A stretch of 16,539 bases of DNA from Halanaerobiaceae bacterium (GCA_003554685.1 PWHA01000176.1:1-16539); one strand, 5' to 3'. Positions 7,001-14,823 are shown, counted from the first letter of the stretch. Translations and numbers: made by a program. The notes: generated by a model not told the origin, from the sequence alone.

Positions 7001-8293
7001 CTATTCTTCAACTGCTGCTGTCAAAGCCTGATCCAGATCGGCAATCAGATCATCTGCAGCTTCAATTCCAATGGAAAGTCTGATCATCTCGGGAAGCACA
7101 CCTGATTTTCTTTTTTCTTCATCGCTCAGCTGCTGGTGAGTGGTGCTGGCCGGATGAATGGCCAGGGATTTGGCATCACCAACATTAGCCAGATGGGAAA
7201 AAAGCCCCAAACTTTCTATAAATCTAATTCCTGCCTCCCTGCCGCCTTTGATACCAAAGGTCAGCATACCGCCGTAACCATTGTTGAGATATTCGCTGGC
7301 ATTATTATGAGTGGAATGACCGGCAAGCCCGGGATAGTTGACCCAGTCCACCCGGCTGTCCCCGCTGAGATATTCGGCAATTTTTTCAGCATTGGAGCTG
7401 TGACGGTCCATCCTCAAACTCAGGGTCTCCAGCCCCTGAAGAAACAAAAAGGTGTTAAAAGGGCTGAGGCAGCTGCCCAGATCTCTTAGCAGCTGAACAC
7501 GGGCCTTGGCAATATAGGCTGCCGGGCCAAAATGCTCGGTATATACCAGCCCGTGATAGCTGGGGTCAGGCTGGCTCAGTTCAGGAAATTTGCCGTTATC
7601 CCAGGGAAAATTACCGCTGTCAACAATAAGCCCCCCGATGGAGGTGCCGTGACCGCCAATGTATTTGGTGGCAGAATGAAGTACAATATCAGCCCCATGC
7701 TCGATGGGGCGGCAGTGATAGGGGGTGGCAAAGGTATTATCCACAACCAGTGGTATCCCGGCCTGATGAGCAATCTCGGCCACCGCGGCAATGTCCGGTA
7801 CATCCAGCCCGGGATTGCCTATAGTTTCCAGATAAAGAGCCCGGGTTTTATCAGTAATGGCGGCGGCAAAGGATTCCGGGCTCGTGGAATCCACAAAGCT
7901 GACCTCAATTCCCAGTCTGGCAAAGGTATGGTGGAAAAGGTTATAGGTACCCCCGTAAAGAGAACTGCTGCTGACTATCTCCTGTCCCTGCCGGGTGATA
8001 TTGAGCAGAGCCAGGGTCTCGGCTGACTGACCGGAGGATACGGCCAGAGCAGCGACTCCTCCTTCCAGGGCAGCAATCCTCTTTTCCAGTACATCATTGG
8101 TGGGATTCATAATTCTGGAGTAAATATTTCCCTCTTCTTCCAGAGAAAAGAGATCAGCTGCCTGCTCACAGTTCTCAAAAACATAGGATGTGGTTTGATA
8201 AATAGGTACGGCCCTTGATCCGGTGGCCGGATCAGGACTCTGTCCGGCATGAAGTGCCAGAGTATCGAAATGTAATTTTTGTTCACTGCTCAT
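7001..8293 (-). CDS. metY: O-acetylhomoserine sulfhydrylase (aminocarboxypropyltransferase)
   Basis: A 430-residue PLP enzyme of the Cys/Met metabolism family that makes homocysteine from O-acetylhomoserine and sulfide. Seen: SSGQSAETLALLN (86-98) in the cofactor region, VVDNTFATPY (183-192) with the conserved Asp185, and the Schiff-base lysine K210 in SATKYIGGHG. The length of about 430 and the extra segment between the PLP lysine and the C-terminal domain (with the PDPSYHG motif) separate MetY from the shorter cystathionine gamma-synthases and lyases. It is the first gene of the operon and metA follows 15 bases later. The start codon has GGAGGAG just upstream. Expression is expected to be switched off by S-adenosylmethionine through the S-box in its leader. 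It could also accept O-succinylhomoserine or a cysteine route, but Glu111 of the neighbouring MetA favours acetylhomoserine. Confidence 0.93.
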   Translation of the reverse strand: MSSEQKLHFDTLALHAGQSPDPATGSRAVPIYQTTSYVFENCEQAADLFSLEEEGNIYSRIMNPTNDVLEKRIAALEGGVAALAVSSGQSAETLALLNITRQGQEIVSSSSLYGGTYNLFHHTFARLGIEVSFVDSTSPESFAAAITDKTRALYLETIGNPGLDVPDIAAVAEIAHQAGIPLVVDNTFATPYHCRPIEHGADIVLHSATKYIGGHGTSIGGLIVDSGNFPWDNGKFPELSQPDPSYHGLVYTEHFGPAAYIAKARVQLLRDLGSCLSPFNTFLFLQGLETLSLRMDRHSSNAEKIAEYLSGDSRVDWVNYPGLAGHSTHNNASEYLNNGYGGMLTFGIKGGREAGIRFIESLGLFSHLANVGDAKSLAIHPASTTHQQLSDEEKRKSGVLPEMIRLSIGIEAADDLIADLDQALTAAVEE

Positions 8294-8347
8294 TTGCTCT
8301 CCTCCTTAAATTTTAACTGCTGGATTTAATAAATGCCATTTAAACCG

Positions 8348-8385
8348 TCAGAATCAAAGCCTGCCTTCAGAATCAAAGCCTGCCT
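8348..8385. repeat. Perfect 19-base tandem duplication in the metY leader
   Basis: The 19-base unit TCAGAATCAAAGCCTGCCT occurs twice head to tail, at 8348-8366 and 8367-8385, with no mismatch. It lies in the part of the metY leader between the riboswitch terminator and the start codon, which is about 180 bases long and contains no other recognised element. A recent slippage duplication is the simplest explanation. Confidence 0.9.
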
Positions 8386-8471
8386 GAAAAACCGCAAATC
8401 GATACCTGAGTTTCAACTGGATGAGTTCAGGAAAAAATCAGAAATATGCCTTCTTAGAGAAATACTTACTC

Positions 8472-8508
8472 AAAATAAAAAAAGCCTCTTCCTCAAAGAA
8501 GAAGAGAC
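8472..8508 (-). terminator. Riboswitch-controlled terminator before metY
   Basis: On the minus strand the arms CTCTTC (8501-8506) and GAAGAG (8486-8491), with further pairing next to the loop, are followed by CTTTTTTT and TATTTT. It sits 17 bases downstream of the SAM aptamer, which is the standard layout of an S-box expression platform: SAM bound, terminator forms and metY-metA is off. Confidence 0.85.
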
Positions 8509-8524
8509 ATAAAGAATCTGCACT

Positions 8525-8627
8525 CTTATCTTTCAGGATTCCAAATCCTGCAGGATGTGGCACCATACAAATTTAATTGCTGGTTGCCGGGCTTCACAGG
8601 GCCAGTCCCTCCACCGCTCTTGATAAG
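8525..8627 (-). promoter_or_regulatory. SAM-I (S-box) riboswitch aptamer
   Basis: The minus strand shows the conserved S-box order: P1 5' arm CTTATC followed by AAGAGCGGTGGAGGGA (8607-8627 region), then CTGGCCCTGTGAAGCCCGG and CAACC, then GGTGCCA, a short hairpin with ATCCTGCAGGAT, and GAAAGATAAG closing P1 (3' arm 8525-8530). It binds S-adenosylmethionine in the nascent mRNA and controls the metY-metA operon by transcription termination. This element is typical of Firmicutes and supports that origin for the window. Confidence 0.96.
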
Positions 8628-8685
8628 GATTTCTATTCAGCTGTCTTCAGATAATCTTCATGCTTCTTTATGCTAATTATTTATT

Positions 8686-8714
8686 ATGCTAACATAGAAT
8701 AATATTTCTGTCAA
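8686..8714 (-). promoter_or_regulatory. Promoter of the metY-metA operon
   Basis: A perfect -35 TTGACA (8709-8714 on the minus strand), a 17-base spacer and a -10 TAGCAT (8686-8691) lie about 60 bases before the first base of the SAM aptamer. Transcription would begin near 8679. Confidence 0.7.
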
Positions 8715-8766
8715 GAAAAAGCTGAAAAAACTTGATTTTTGTCACTTTGGCTGGAGGTTATTAAAA

Positions 8767-9876
8767 TTATTTCAAAGATTCGACTATCTCATCAATATTC
8801 AGATAGGTTTTTACCAGTTCCTGAATTTTTTCTATTTTGCGGCGGTCATTGGGTCTCAGCTTAACCGTCATACCCTTAACCCTGCTGGCCACAGAATAAG
8901 TATCCTCTTCAGCCTGCAGGATAAGAATGCCAAGATTCTCTGCAGTTTCTAATAAAGAATCATGGGGTTTTAAACCTCCAGTCGCAATAATACCGGAAAC
9001 ACTTCCTCCCCGGCCAGATTGAAGATGGATGGCCGAGCGGGCCAGAGCCGAAACAATTATATCCTCCCGGTCCCCGCCGGTGATGATTAGTTCCCGGCCC
9101 TTAAGATATTTTAAAGCCTCATGCGGGGTCATGGCTCCCACAAAAATTCTGCTGATATTGCGGTGCATCACAGTTTTGCTGGCCTGGGTCAGCGGTTTAA
9201 ATTCCGGACATTCAGCCACAATATGTTCCAGGGTGGGATAGGTTAGCAGTCTTTCATAGGGCAGCACACCCAGAACGTTAACTCCCCGCTCCCTGAGGCC
9301 CTTGGAGGTGATTTCTTTGACCTCATCATATTTCTTTTTAAAGACCTTGTTAATAACAACTCCCAGAATATCTATATCAAATTTCTGGAGAAAGGCCATA
9401 TTCAACATTACCGTATCTATAGTGCTGCCAAAACCACCCTGGGCAACCAGAATAACTTTGGCATCTAACAGTTCAGCCACCCGGGCATTGGAAAGTTTGA
9501 TTACCTCTCCCACACTGCACTTACCCGAACCCTCAATAACCACCATATCACGTCCGGTTTTAATTCTATCATAGGAGAGGCTAAGCTGCTCCTCAACCTC
9601 CCGTTCACAGCTGTGCTGAATGCAGTGTCTGGTAAAACCGCTGTCTACAATAATGGGGCTGACATCCTTAAGATTATCACCAAATCCATAAATTGAATCA
9701 ATCAGTGCCGCATCTTCATCGATGCGGAGATCATCCTGGTTGGTGATAAAGCGGTGGCCGACAGGCTTCATGTAGCCTATACTGTCTGCGTGCTCCAGCA
9801 GGGCTGATATCATTCCCACCGAAAAGGATGTTTTCCCCCGGTCCTGCCCTGTGGCTGCAATAAAAAGATTTTTCAT
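8767..9876 (-). CDS. BioD-like P-loop NTPase with DRTGG domain, unknown role
   Basis: A 369-residue soluble protein. Seen: an N-terminal dethiobiotin-synthetase/CobB-like P-loop domain (about 1-210) with TGQDRGKT (9-16), the Walker-B-like MVVIEGSG (111-118), VAQGGFGST (144-152) and VVINKV (173-178). A DRTGG domain (about 215-325) follows, with ELIITGGDREDII (262-274). The same two-domain arrangement forms the N-terminal part of long phosphotransacetylases such as E. coli Pta, but the catalytic PTA domain is absent here. It starts 17 bases after the stop of the RACo-type gene, with AGGAGGG in the gap, so the two are co-transcribed. Context suggests a job in Wood-Ljungdahl or corrinoid enzyme upkeep or in sensing acetyl metabolism, but this is inference. 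It is not a biotin gene by context. No terminator was found after it. Confidence 0.85.
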   Translation of the reverse strand: MKNLFIAATGQDRGKTSFSVGMISALLEHADSIGYMKPVGHRFITNQDDLRIDEDAALIDSIYGFGDNLKDVSPIIVDSGFTRHCIQHSCEREVEEQLSLSYDRIKTGRDMVVIEGSGKCSVGEVIKLSNARVAELLDAKVILVAQGGFGSTIDTVMLNMAFLQKFDIDILGVVINKVFKKKYDEVKEITSKGLRERGVNVLGVLPYERLLTYPTLEHIVAECPEFKPLTQASKTVMHRNISRIFVGAMTPHEALKYLKGRELIITGGDREDIIVSALARSAIHLQSGRGGSVSGIIATGGLKPHDSLLETAENLGILILQAEEDTYSVASRVKGMTVKLRPNDRRKIEKIQELVKTYLNIDEIVESLK

Positions 9877-9893
9877 ATTTTTCCCTCCTAGTT

Positions 9894-11828
9894 TTACTCT
9901 CCCTCCAGGCTGTCATTATCTTCAAGAGAAGGAAACAGTGAGAGATTAGTGTGGGGAATAAACTGAGCAGCAACAAATTCATCCATAAAATCCTTGCTGT
10001 TTTCATCAGAACTCAATTCCAGGTAGGTCATCTTACTGGCCAATTCCAGCGATTCCTTAAAGGCCTCCCCGCTTAAAACCGCCCGGCGGGCCCCCTTAAG
10101 GGAACTGTTGCCAATAAATTCAAATCTCTCCCGGGGCAGATCAGGCAAAAGACCTATTCGGATTGAAGCTTCAATATTGAGATAATTGCCAAAACCTCCT
10201 GCTATAAAAACTTTCTCCAGCATCTGTTCCTCCAGGGAAAGGCGGTCCAGCATGATTTTAATTCCAGCATAGACTGCTCCCTTGGAGCGCAGCAGATGCT
10301 TGATATCATTTTCGGTAAAAACCAGATCCTCTCCAATATCGGTCTCTTCGGCCGGGACCAGCAGAAATTCATAGGTTTCGTCCTCCCGCTGCCGCAGTCT
10401 ATCGCTCTCTAATTCACGATTATACCTTCCCGAACGATTTATAATGCCTCTTTGCTGCATGGTTGCCAGCAGATCAATCAACCCCGAGCCGCAGACCCCC
10501 CGGGGAGCCCTGCTACCAATGGTGCGGTATTGAAACTCATAATCAGCATCAAAGTTAACCTGTTCGATGGCCCCTTCCATGGCCCTGATACCGCAAGAAA
10601 TTCCTCCGCCCTCGAAGGCCGGACCGGCTGAAGCCGAGCAGCCTATCAAGAGGCTCTGATTACCGGCCACAATCTCGCCGTTGGTACCGATATCGATCAG
10701 CATGGTAAGGTCCTCATTCCTGTGAAGCCGGGAGGCCAGAATTCCGGAAGTAATATCTCCTCCTACAAAACTTCCCACAGCCGGGAAACAGTAAACCGGA
10801 GCCTGAGGCAAAACTTTCAGACCCAGCTCTTCAGCTCTAACAACCGGCGGCATAAAAAAATTGGGGACAAAGGGGGAGCGTCTGATATTATTGGGATCAA
10901 CTCCCATAAGAGTGTGAATCATGGTGGTATTTCCGGCCATCATCAGCATTTTAATTCGGTCAGGTTCTATATCTTCCAGGGAAAGCAGTTCTGCAGTCAG
11001 CTCATTAATGGTCTCAATCAGGGCCTGATTAACCTCCTGCACTCCCTTTTCATTTTTGCTGGCATAGTTTATCCGGGAGATAACATCTTCACCATAGCGG
11101 CTCTGCCGATTGTACTCCCCCCTGCGGCCGGCTTCACTGCCATCCTCAAGATCGAGCAGGGCTGCCACCACTGTGGTGGTGCCAATATCTACTGCCAGGC
11201 CATAGCTGCTACCGGCTTCAGGAAGGGTCACTTCAATTATTTTCTGATGGGTCAAAAGATCAGCCTGCTGCAGTTCAATTTCCCAGTCATTCTCCCTCAA
11301 AAGCTCCGGCAGTTCTTTAACCAGGTCCAGTTCAAGCCTGTAGTCAGTAAAACCGGTCTCTCCGGCCAGCTCCCGGTAAATCCGATCCAGATCAGCTGTA
11401 TTATCCTGCAGGGAGGGCGAGCTGAGTTTTAGGCTTTTCTTTCTAACCAGAGGATTAATCTCCCGGGGCCTCCCGGAAATTTCCTGCATCTCGAGGTAAT
11501 TATCCTCTTTTTCACTGCCAACCAGAATCTGCTGTCCGGTCAGCAGGGAGGATTCCGGTATGGTAATTTCCAGGTCTCCTTCAACTTCCAGCTGACAGGC
11601 CAGCCTGAAGTCCTCCTCCAGCCTGCCGGCAGAGAGAAGTTCCCCGGAATAGCTGAAGTTCTCACCCTTTTCAATTTTCACCTGGCAGCGGCCGCAGGTA
11701 CCCTGACCACCGCAGTCTGCCTGCAGATCATATTCAGCACCCTGCAGTATTTTCAGCAGATTTTTTCCGGACTCTGCCTTCAGGGTATTATTCCCCGGGT
11801 TAACTGTTACTTCGCAGGTTTTAACCAT
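9894..11828 (-). CDS. RACo-type reductive activator of corrinoid iron-sulfur protein
   Basis: A 644-residue protein of the ASKHA/DUF4445 family that uses ATP to drive electrons uphill to the Co(II) form of a corrinoid protein. Seen: an N-terminal plant-type 2Fe-2S ferredoxin domain with C39, C45, C48 and C78; a linker and middle region (about 95-205); then the actin-like ATPase with phosphate motifs DIGTTT (214-219) and DIGTNGE (379-385), AGNTTMIHTLMG (298-309), GCSASAGPAFEGGGI (396-410) and the adenosine motif GGFGN (544-548). The length matches known RACo proteins. Known: in Carboxydothermus the homologue reactivates CFeSP and lies in the acetyl-CoA synthase cluster. Here it lies downstream of acsC, acsD and acsE, so CFeSP is the likely client. 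A separate promoter is predicted in the 403-base gap before it. Other corrinoid activators (RamA-like, methyltransferase-linked) share the fold, so the client is inferred. Confidence 0.92.
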   Translation of the reverse strand: MVKTCEVTVNPGNNTLKAESGKNLLKILQGAEYDLQADCGGQGTCGRCQVKIEKGENFSYSGELLSAGRLEEDFRLACQLEVEGDLEITIPESSLLTGQQILVGSEKEDNYLEMQEISGRPREINPLVRKKSLKLSSPSLQDNTADLDRIYRELAGETGFTDYRLELDLVKELPELLRENDWEIELQQADLLTHQKIIEVTLPEAGSSYGLAVDIGTTTVVAALLDLEDGSEAGRRGEYNRQSRYGEDVISRINYASKNEKGVQEVNQALIETINELTAELLSLEDIEPDRIKMLMMAGNTTMIHTLMGVDPNNIRRSPFVPNFFMPPVVRAEELGLKVLPQAPVYCFPAVGSFVGGDITSGILASRLHRNEDLTMLIDIGTNGEIVAGNQSLLIGCSASAGPAFEGGGISCGIRAMEGAIEQVNFDADYEFQYRTIGSRAPRGVCGSGLIDLLATMQQRGIINRSGRYNRELESDRLRQREDETYEFLLVPAEETDIGEDLVFTENDIKHLLRSKGAVYAGIKIMLDRLSLEEQMLEKVFIAGGFGNYLNIEASIRIGLLPDLPRERFEFIGNSSLKGARRAVLSGEAFKESLELASKMTYLELSSDENSKDFMDEFVAAQFIPHTNLSLFPSLEDNDSLEGE

Positions 11829-11978
11829 ATATTATAAAGTCTCCTTTCTTTTTTAAAACAAACTTGATTTTTCCTTAAAAACAGAAGAGAATTTCACGGA
11901 AGAATATTTCAGAAGGATGAAATATAAAATTATGAAAAAAACGTTAATATCTTTGTTTCTATATTAATAATTAAACTT

Positions 11979-12007
11979 ATAAGAAATAATTCCTGCCTGA
12001 ATGTCAA
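11979..12007 (-). promoter_or_regulatory. Likely promoter for the RACo/DRTGG operon
   Basis: On the minus strand a perfect -35 TTGACA (12002-12007) is followed after 17 bases by TCTTAT (11979-11984), a four-of-six -10. The predicted leader to the RACo start is about 145 bases. The region is AT-rich, so the -10 could be misplaced by a few bases. Confidence 0.5.
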
Positions 12008-12121
12008 TATATCCTTCATCCGGAATAAATATATAATTTCAGGAGAGTTCCTTTGAAGGCTTCTATCAAGTATAAAACTCCCTAAAGTAAACTGATTCGA
12101 TAAAAATCAGCAGCCCCCTAA

Positions 12122-12163
12122 AACAGTTATATCCACTGCCGGAGAGCAGTGGATATAACCGTT
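12122..12163 (-). terminator. Long hairpin after acsE, probable terminator or mRNA end
   Basis: A 14-base perfect inverted repeat, GTTATATCCACTGC (12126-12139) with GCAGTGGATATAAC (12146-12159), six-base loop. Read on the minus strand a G-U pair and three more pairs extend it to 18 base pairs. It lies 70 bases after the acsE stop. The tract after it is only TTTTA, with part of it inside the stem, so it may be a weak terminator or a 3' stabilising structure. Confidence 0.6.
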
Positions 12164-12231
12164 AAACTGGCTCATCAATTTCTTAATTTTGATAACTGAT
12201 TATTTATAACTAAAATCTTTATTAAAGCTTA

Positions 12232-13032
12232 TTATTTTTTACTGCTGCGGTAGGCACTGAGATAATCATCATTATAGATATGTTTGTTCAAGAGGATCTC
12301 TGCAGATATGATAGCATCCATCAGCTCTTCATCCATGGGGTCAATAATCGCAGTATCCACACCATGAGCTATACACATCACTGCATAGGTACGGTTAATC
12401 AGATGGTTTTCCTTGGTGTTGGAAGAAATATTGCTGAGCCCGACATTGAAATGGGGCAGGGGATCTGAAATATTCTGGAGCTGCTGCATGGCTTCCAGCA
12501 AAAAGCCGGGCTGGGTCTGGGTGGCACTTACCGGCAGAACAATAGGATCAATGTAAAGATCATCAAAATCAAAACCGTGCTCGGTTGCCTTCATAACAAT
12601 ATTTCCAGCCAGTTCAACTCTTTTAGCAGCATCATTGGGCACCCCATCCTTATCCATAGTCAGGGCAATTAAGCCGGAATTATATTCCATAGCCATGGGA
12701 ATATATTCATCCAGTGCTTCCAGGTCAGCCTGACAGGAGTTAATGATGGGCGGCTTATCAACCTTTTCCAGAGCTGCCTCCACTACAGGCCTGCGAGGAC
12801 TGTCAATACAGAGCGGGGCCTCGGTGCATTCCTGTACGGTATCCACCAGCCAGAGCATGGCATCCACTCTCTCTTTGGAGGGAACTGAAGTTCCCACATT
12901 AACATCAAGATAATCGGCTCCGCACTCCACCTGCTTCTGGGCCAGATCCTGAATAACTTTCTTATTCTTCTCCTGAATAGCCTTTTCAACATCGGTAAAT
13001 TGACCATTAATTCTTTCCCCGATAATAATCAT
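12232..13032 (-). CDS. acsE: 5-Methyltetrahydrofolate:corrinoid iron-sulfur protein methyltransferase
   Basis: A 266-residue TIM-barrel enzyme of the pterin-binding family that passes the methyl group of methyl-tetrahydrofolate to Co(I) of CFeSP, the last step of the Wood-Ljungdahl methyl branch. Seen: MIIIGERINGQF at the start (the family opening), D77 in LCIDSP, N98 in IINSC, D162 in YIDPIV and N201 in GLSNIS. These four match the pterin-binding D75, N96, D160 and catalytic N199 of the Moorella enzyme with a constant offset of two, and the length is near the family's. It follows acsD after 123 bases, with an intercistronic hairpin between. A strong GGGGAGG (13041-13047) precedes the ATG and overlaps the base of a small hairpin, CCAATT-AATTGG (13046-13060). 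A MetH-like or other corrinoid methyltransferase is less likely given the neighbours. Confidence 0.95.
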   Translation of the reverse strand: MIIIGERINGQFTDVEKAIQEKNKKVIQDLAQKQVECGADYLDVNVGTSVPSKERVDAMLWLVDTVQECTEAPLCIDSPRRPVVEAALEKVDKPPIINSCQADLEALDEYIPMAMEYNSGLIALTMDKDGVPNDAAKRVELAGNIVMKATEHGFDFDDLYIDPIVLPVSATQTQPGFLLEAMQQLQNISDPLPHFNVGLSNISSNTKENHLINRTYAVMCIAHGVDTAIIDPMDEELMDAIISAEILLNKHIYNDDYLSAYRSSKK

Positions 13033-13112
13033 TTTAATAACCTCCCCAATTTATAATTGGAATTAAATTTTAGTTTAATCTGGATAAATTTTTCACACCT
13101 TCTTCAGGCTTA

Positions 13113-13148
13113 TAAACAGCCGGACAATGCTTCCGGTCCGGCTGTTTA
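13113..13148 (-). terminator. Intercistronic hairpin between acsD and acsE
   Basis: A 13-base perfect inverted repeat, TAAACAGCCGGAC (13113-13125) with GTCCGGCTGTTTA (13136-13148), ten-base loop, begins eight bases after the acsD stop. On the minus strand it is followed by TAAGCC rather than a run of T, so it is probably a partial terminator, RNA processing site or 3' stabiliser rather than a complete stop. No clear promoter was seen between it and acsE. Confidence 0.55.
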
Positions 13149-13155
13149 AAAATCC

Positions 13156-14097
13156 TTATTCTGTCATTCTGGTAATATAATTTTTCATATACTTAATCGC
13201 CCTGGGATTGGCCATCGTCAGAATATCGGCTCCGGCCTGGAGATAGGCCACCGCGGTGGTTGTCTCCCAGCCTATACCTCTTTCTTCCTGGTCACCCCAG
13301 CTTGGTTCGTCCGCTTCACTAACTTTAACTTCCTTGGCCCGCTGGGTTTCTGGACCGATATTGGCAATAATCGGCATGGCCATCATCTTATCTCCCCCCA
13401 GGGATGCCAGCCGGGTTCTTTCCATGATGGAATAGGCATATTCAATGCCGTAGCCCAGAGCTCCATTGGTGGTAAATATAACTATTTTATCGGTGGGAAA
13501 ACCCATGTCAGAAAGCAGTATGTTTACCTGCTTACAGATGTTAATATCAATTGGTGATTCCCCAATCACATTATGTCCATCAGCAATAGCTGTTGCAGCT
13601 AAAGTTTTATAGTTATCCTCGGTAGCCGAACCAATCAGACACTGCTCTCCGGCCAGAATCTGACTGACTTCAGGAAAAAGTTTATTATCCGGCTCTTCAT
13701 CTCCACTGCCCCAGATTACCAGGGGCTTATCAACGGCATCATTGATGGCTTTAGCCAGTTCGGCACATTCCTCTGGAGAAGCTGGATCTTCCTCGGCAGC
13801 ATGCCGGGTAAATCTTAAAGAAACCAGATCGACATCCAGTTCTTCAGCCATTTTGGCCCATTCTACCGGGTCACCGATCAAATCTCTGTCAAGAGAATCC
13901 TTGAGAGTATCAGTCCAGCGCTCGGGAACCTCATCATAAACATCCAGAGCTATTACCGGTGGGTTGGGCAGCTCTGCCTCCTCATAAAGAAAGGGCAGTC
14001 CGGTATGTCCGCCAACGGTAACAGCGTTTTCTCCTGTACCAATGGTCACGGTATTTATGGTGTTTTTAAACTTGCGTGTTGCTCTTTTTACAGCCAC
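13156..14097 (-). CDS. acsD: Corrinoid iron-sulfur protein, small subunit
   Basis: A 313-residue TIM-barrel subunit (CdhD/AcsD family) that pairs with AcsC to form CFeSP, the methyl carrier between AcsE and acetyl-CoA synthase. Seen: the family features GGHTGLPFLYEE (29-40), PPVIALDVYDEVPE (46-59), LVSLRFT (91-97) and FTTNGALGYGIEYAYSIMERTR in the C-terminal half, followed by SLGGDKMMAMPIIANIGPE. The length is typical. The start is GTG, not ATG: the codon at 14095-14097 reads GTG, preceded by AAGGGGGG at good spacing, and no better ATG exists nearby. It begins 18 bases after the DUF166-like gene. The small subunit contributes to the corrinoid site but carries no iron-sulfur cluster in known structures; none is evident here. 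Confidence 0.95.
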   Translation of the reverse strand: MAVKRATRKFKNTINTVTIGTGENAVTVGGHTGLPFLYEEAELPNPPVIALDVYDEVPERWTDTLKDSLDRDLIGDPVEWAKMAEELDVDLVSLRFTRHAAEEDPASPEECAELAKAINDAVDKPLVIWGSGDEEPDNKLFPEVSQILAGEQCLIGSATEDNYKTLAATAIADGHNVIGESPIDINICKQVNILLSDMGFPTDKIVIFTTNGALGYGIEYAYSIMERTRLASLGGDKMMAMPIIANIGPETQRAKEVKVSEADEPSWGDQEERGIGWETTTAVAYLQAGADILTMANPRAIKYMKNYITRMTE

Positions 14098-14115
14098 GTT
14101 AGTCCCCCCTTGGAA

Positions 14116-14823
14116 TTATCTTGCTTCACTGAGATCTTCATTATCTTCGTTTTCCTTTCTCTGCCGGGCCCTTTTAACGGCTGCCTCAGTTATATAAGCC
14201 GAGCGGTGAATAATATCAACCGAGGCTTTACAGGGATAGTACTGATGATAAAGCCCTGATTTTCTAGCAGCCTCGGCAATCTCATCACCTTCCAGTTCTT
14301 CGGCCACCGAAGGGCTGCCGCCACAGGGTGAACTTCTTAAGACATCTACCCTGGCAAGTTTCTGGTTTTGATAATCCAGTTCAAATTCCGGTCGCCCGTA
14401 AAATTTCGCAAACTGCCGCAGTCTTTTATTCTGAGCTCCCCTCTCTGTTAAAGAACAGAAAGGTTCGGGAATAGCCAGTGCTATCTTCCTCTCTGCCAGC
14501 TGCTGCTTCACCTGATTCTGCAGTCCCGGGGGAAAACCGGTTTCAAAATCCACCGGGGCAATCACAGCTTCAGCCTGAATTTCTTCAGCAATATCCGGGA
14601 TCAGCTGAGCCAGCCCGGTGCTTTCCACCAGAACCAGCAGCAGATCGGCCCGGGATAGGTTTTCTGGAATAAAAGCTTCCGGATTATCTATCACCGGTAA
14701 GTTAAGAGCCGGCATTTCCTGGCATTTAACCTTCCAGCTTTCCGGGGCAGTTATAGAAATAAACCTGGCAATTCTATTACCCCAGCCCCGGCCTGTCTTC
14801 TGGTATAATATCAGCAATTTCAT
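14116..14823 (-). CDS. DUF166-like protein of unknown function in the CFeSP operon
   Basis: A 235-residue soluble protein resembling DUF166 (PF02593), known mostly from methanogens and acetogens. Seen: the opening MKLLILYQKTGRGWG, an early hydrophobic stretch ADLLLVLVEST (59-69), IAPVDF (88-93), and three cysteines in conserved-looking settings: C123 in PFCSL, C167 in SSPCGGS and C198 in YYPCKAS. These may bind a metal or cluster. The C-terminal 20 residues are highly charged. Its ATG overlaps the TGA of cooC (ATGA) and acsD follows 18 bases later, so it is tightly coupled to both. Some database entries call the family thymidylate-synthase-like, which has no support here. Position between a nickel-maturation ATPase and a CFeSP subunit suggests a role in assembling or servicing these metalloproteins; this is inference. 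Family name from motif memory. Confidence 0.75.
   Translation of the reverse strand: MKLLILYQKTGRGWGNRIARFISITAPESWKVKCQEMPALNLPVIDNPEAFIPENLSRADLLLVLVESTGLAQLIPDIAEEIQAEAVIAPVDFETGFPPGLQNQVKQQLAERKIALAIPEPFCSLTERGAQNKRLRQFAKFYGRPEFELDYQNQKLARVDVLRSSPCGGSPSVAEELEGDEIAEAARKSGLYHQYYPCKASVDIIHRSAYITEAAVKRARQRKENEDNEDLSEAR

Larger units (their letters stand above)
11829..12231. other. 403-base gap between acsE and the RACo gene
   Basis: No gene is supported here; the DNA is AT-rich. It holds a long inverted repeat at 12122-12163 and a likely promoter at 11979-12007, both listed separately. It also holds a small AT-rich hairpin, ATATTTC (11904-11910) with GAAATAT (11919-11925), in the predicted RACo leader. 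No cobalamin riboswitch box or other known aptamer was recognised. The gap suggests that the RACo/DRTGG pair can be expressed apart from acsC-acsE. Confidence 0.6.

Noticed and set aside
7532..8026. Long open frame on the plus strand opposite metY (164 codons), and 10722-11432 opposite the RACo gene (236 codons)
   Set aside because: Both lie wholly within well-supported genes on the other strand, show no recognisable domain, and have no ribosome binding site of note.
11829..12231. Cobalamin riboswitch before the corrinoid activator gene
   Set aside because: No B12-box-like core was found on either strand; only a promoter-like sequence and inverted repeats are visible.
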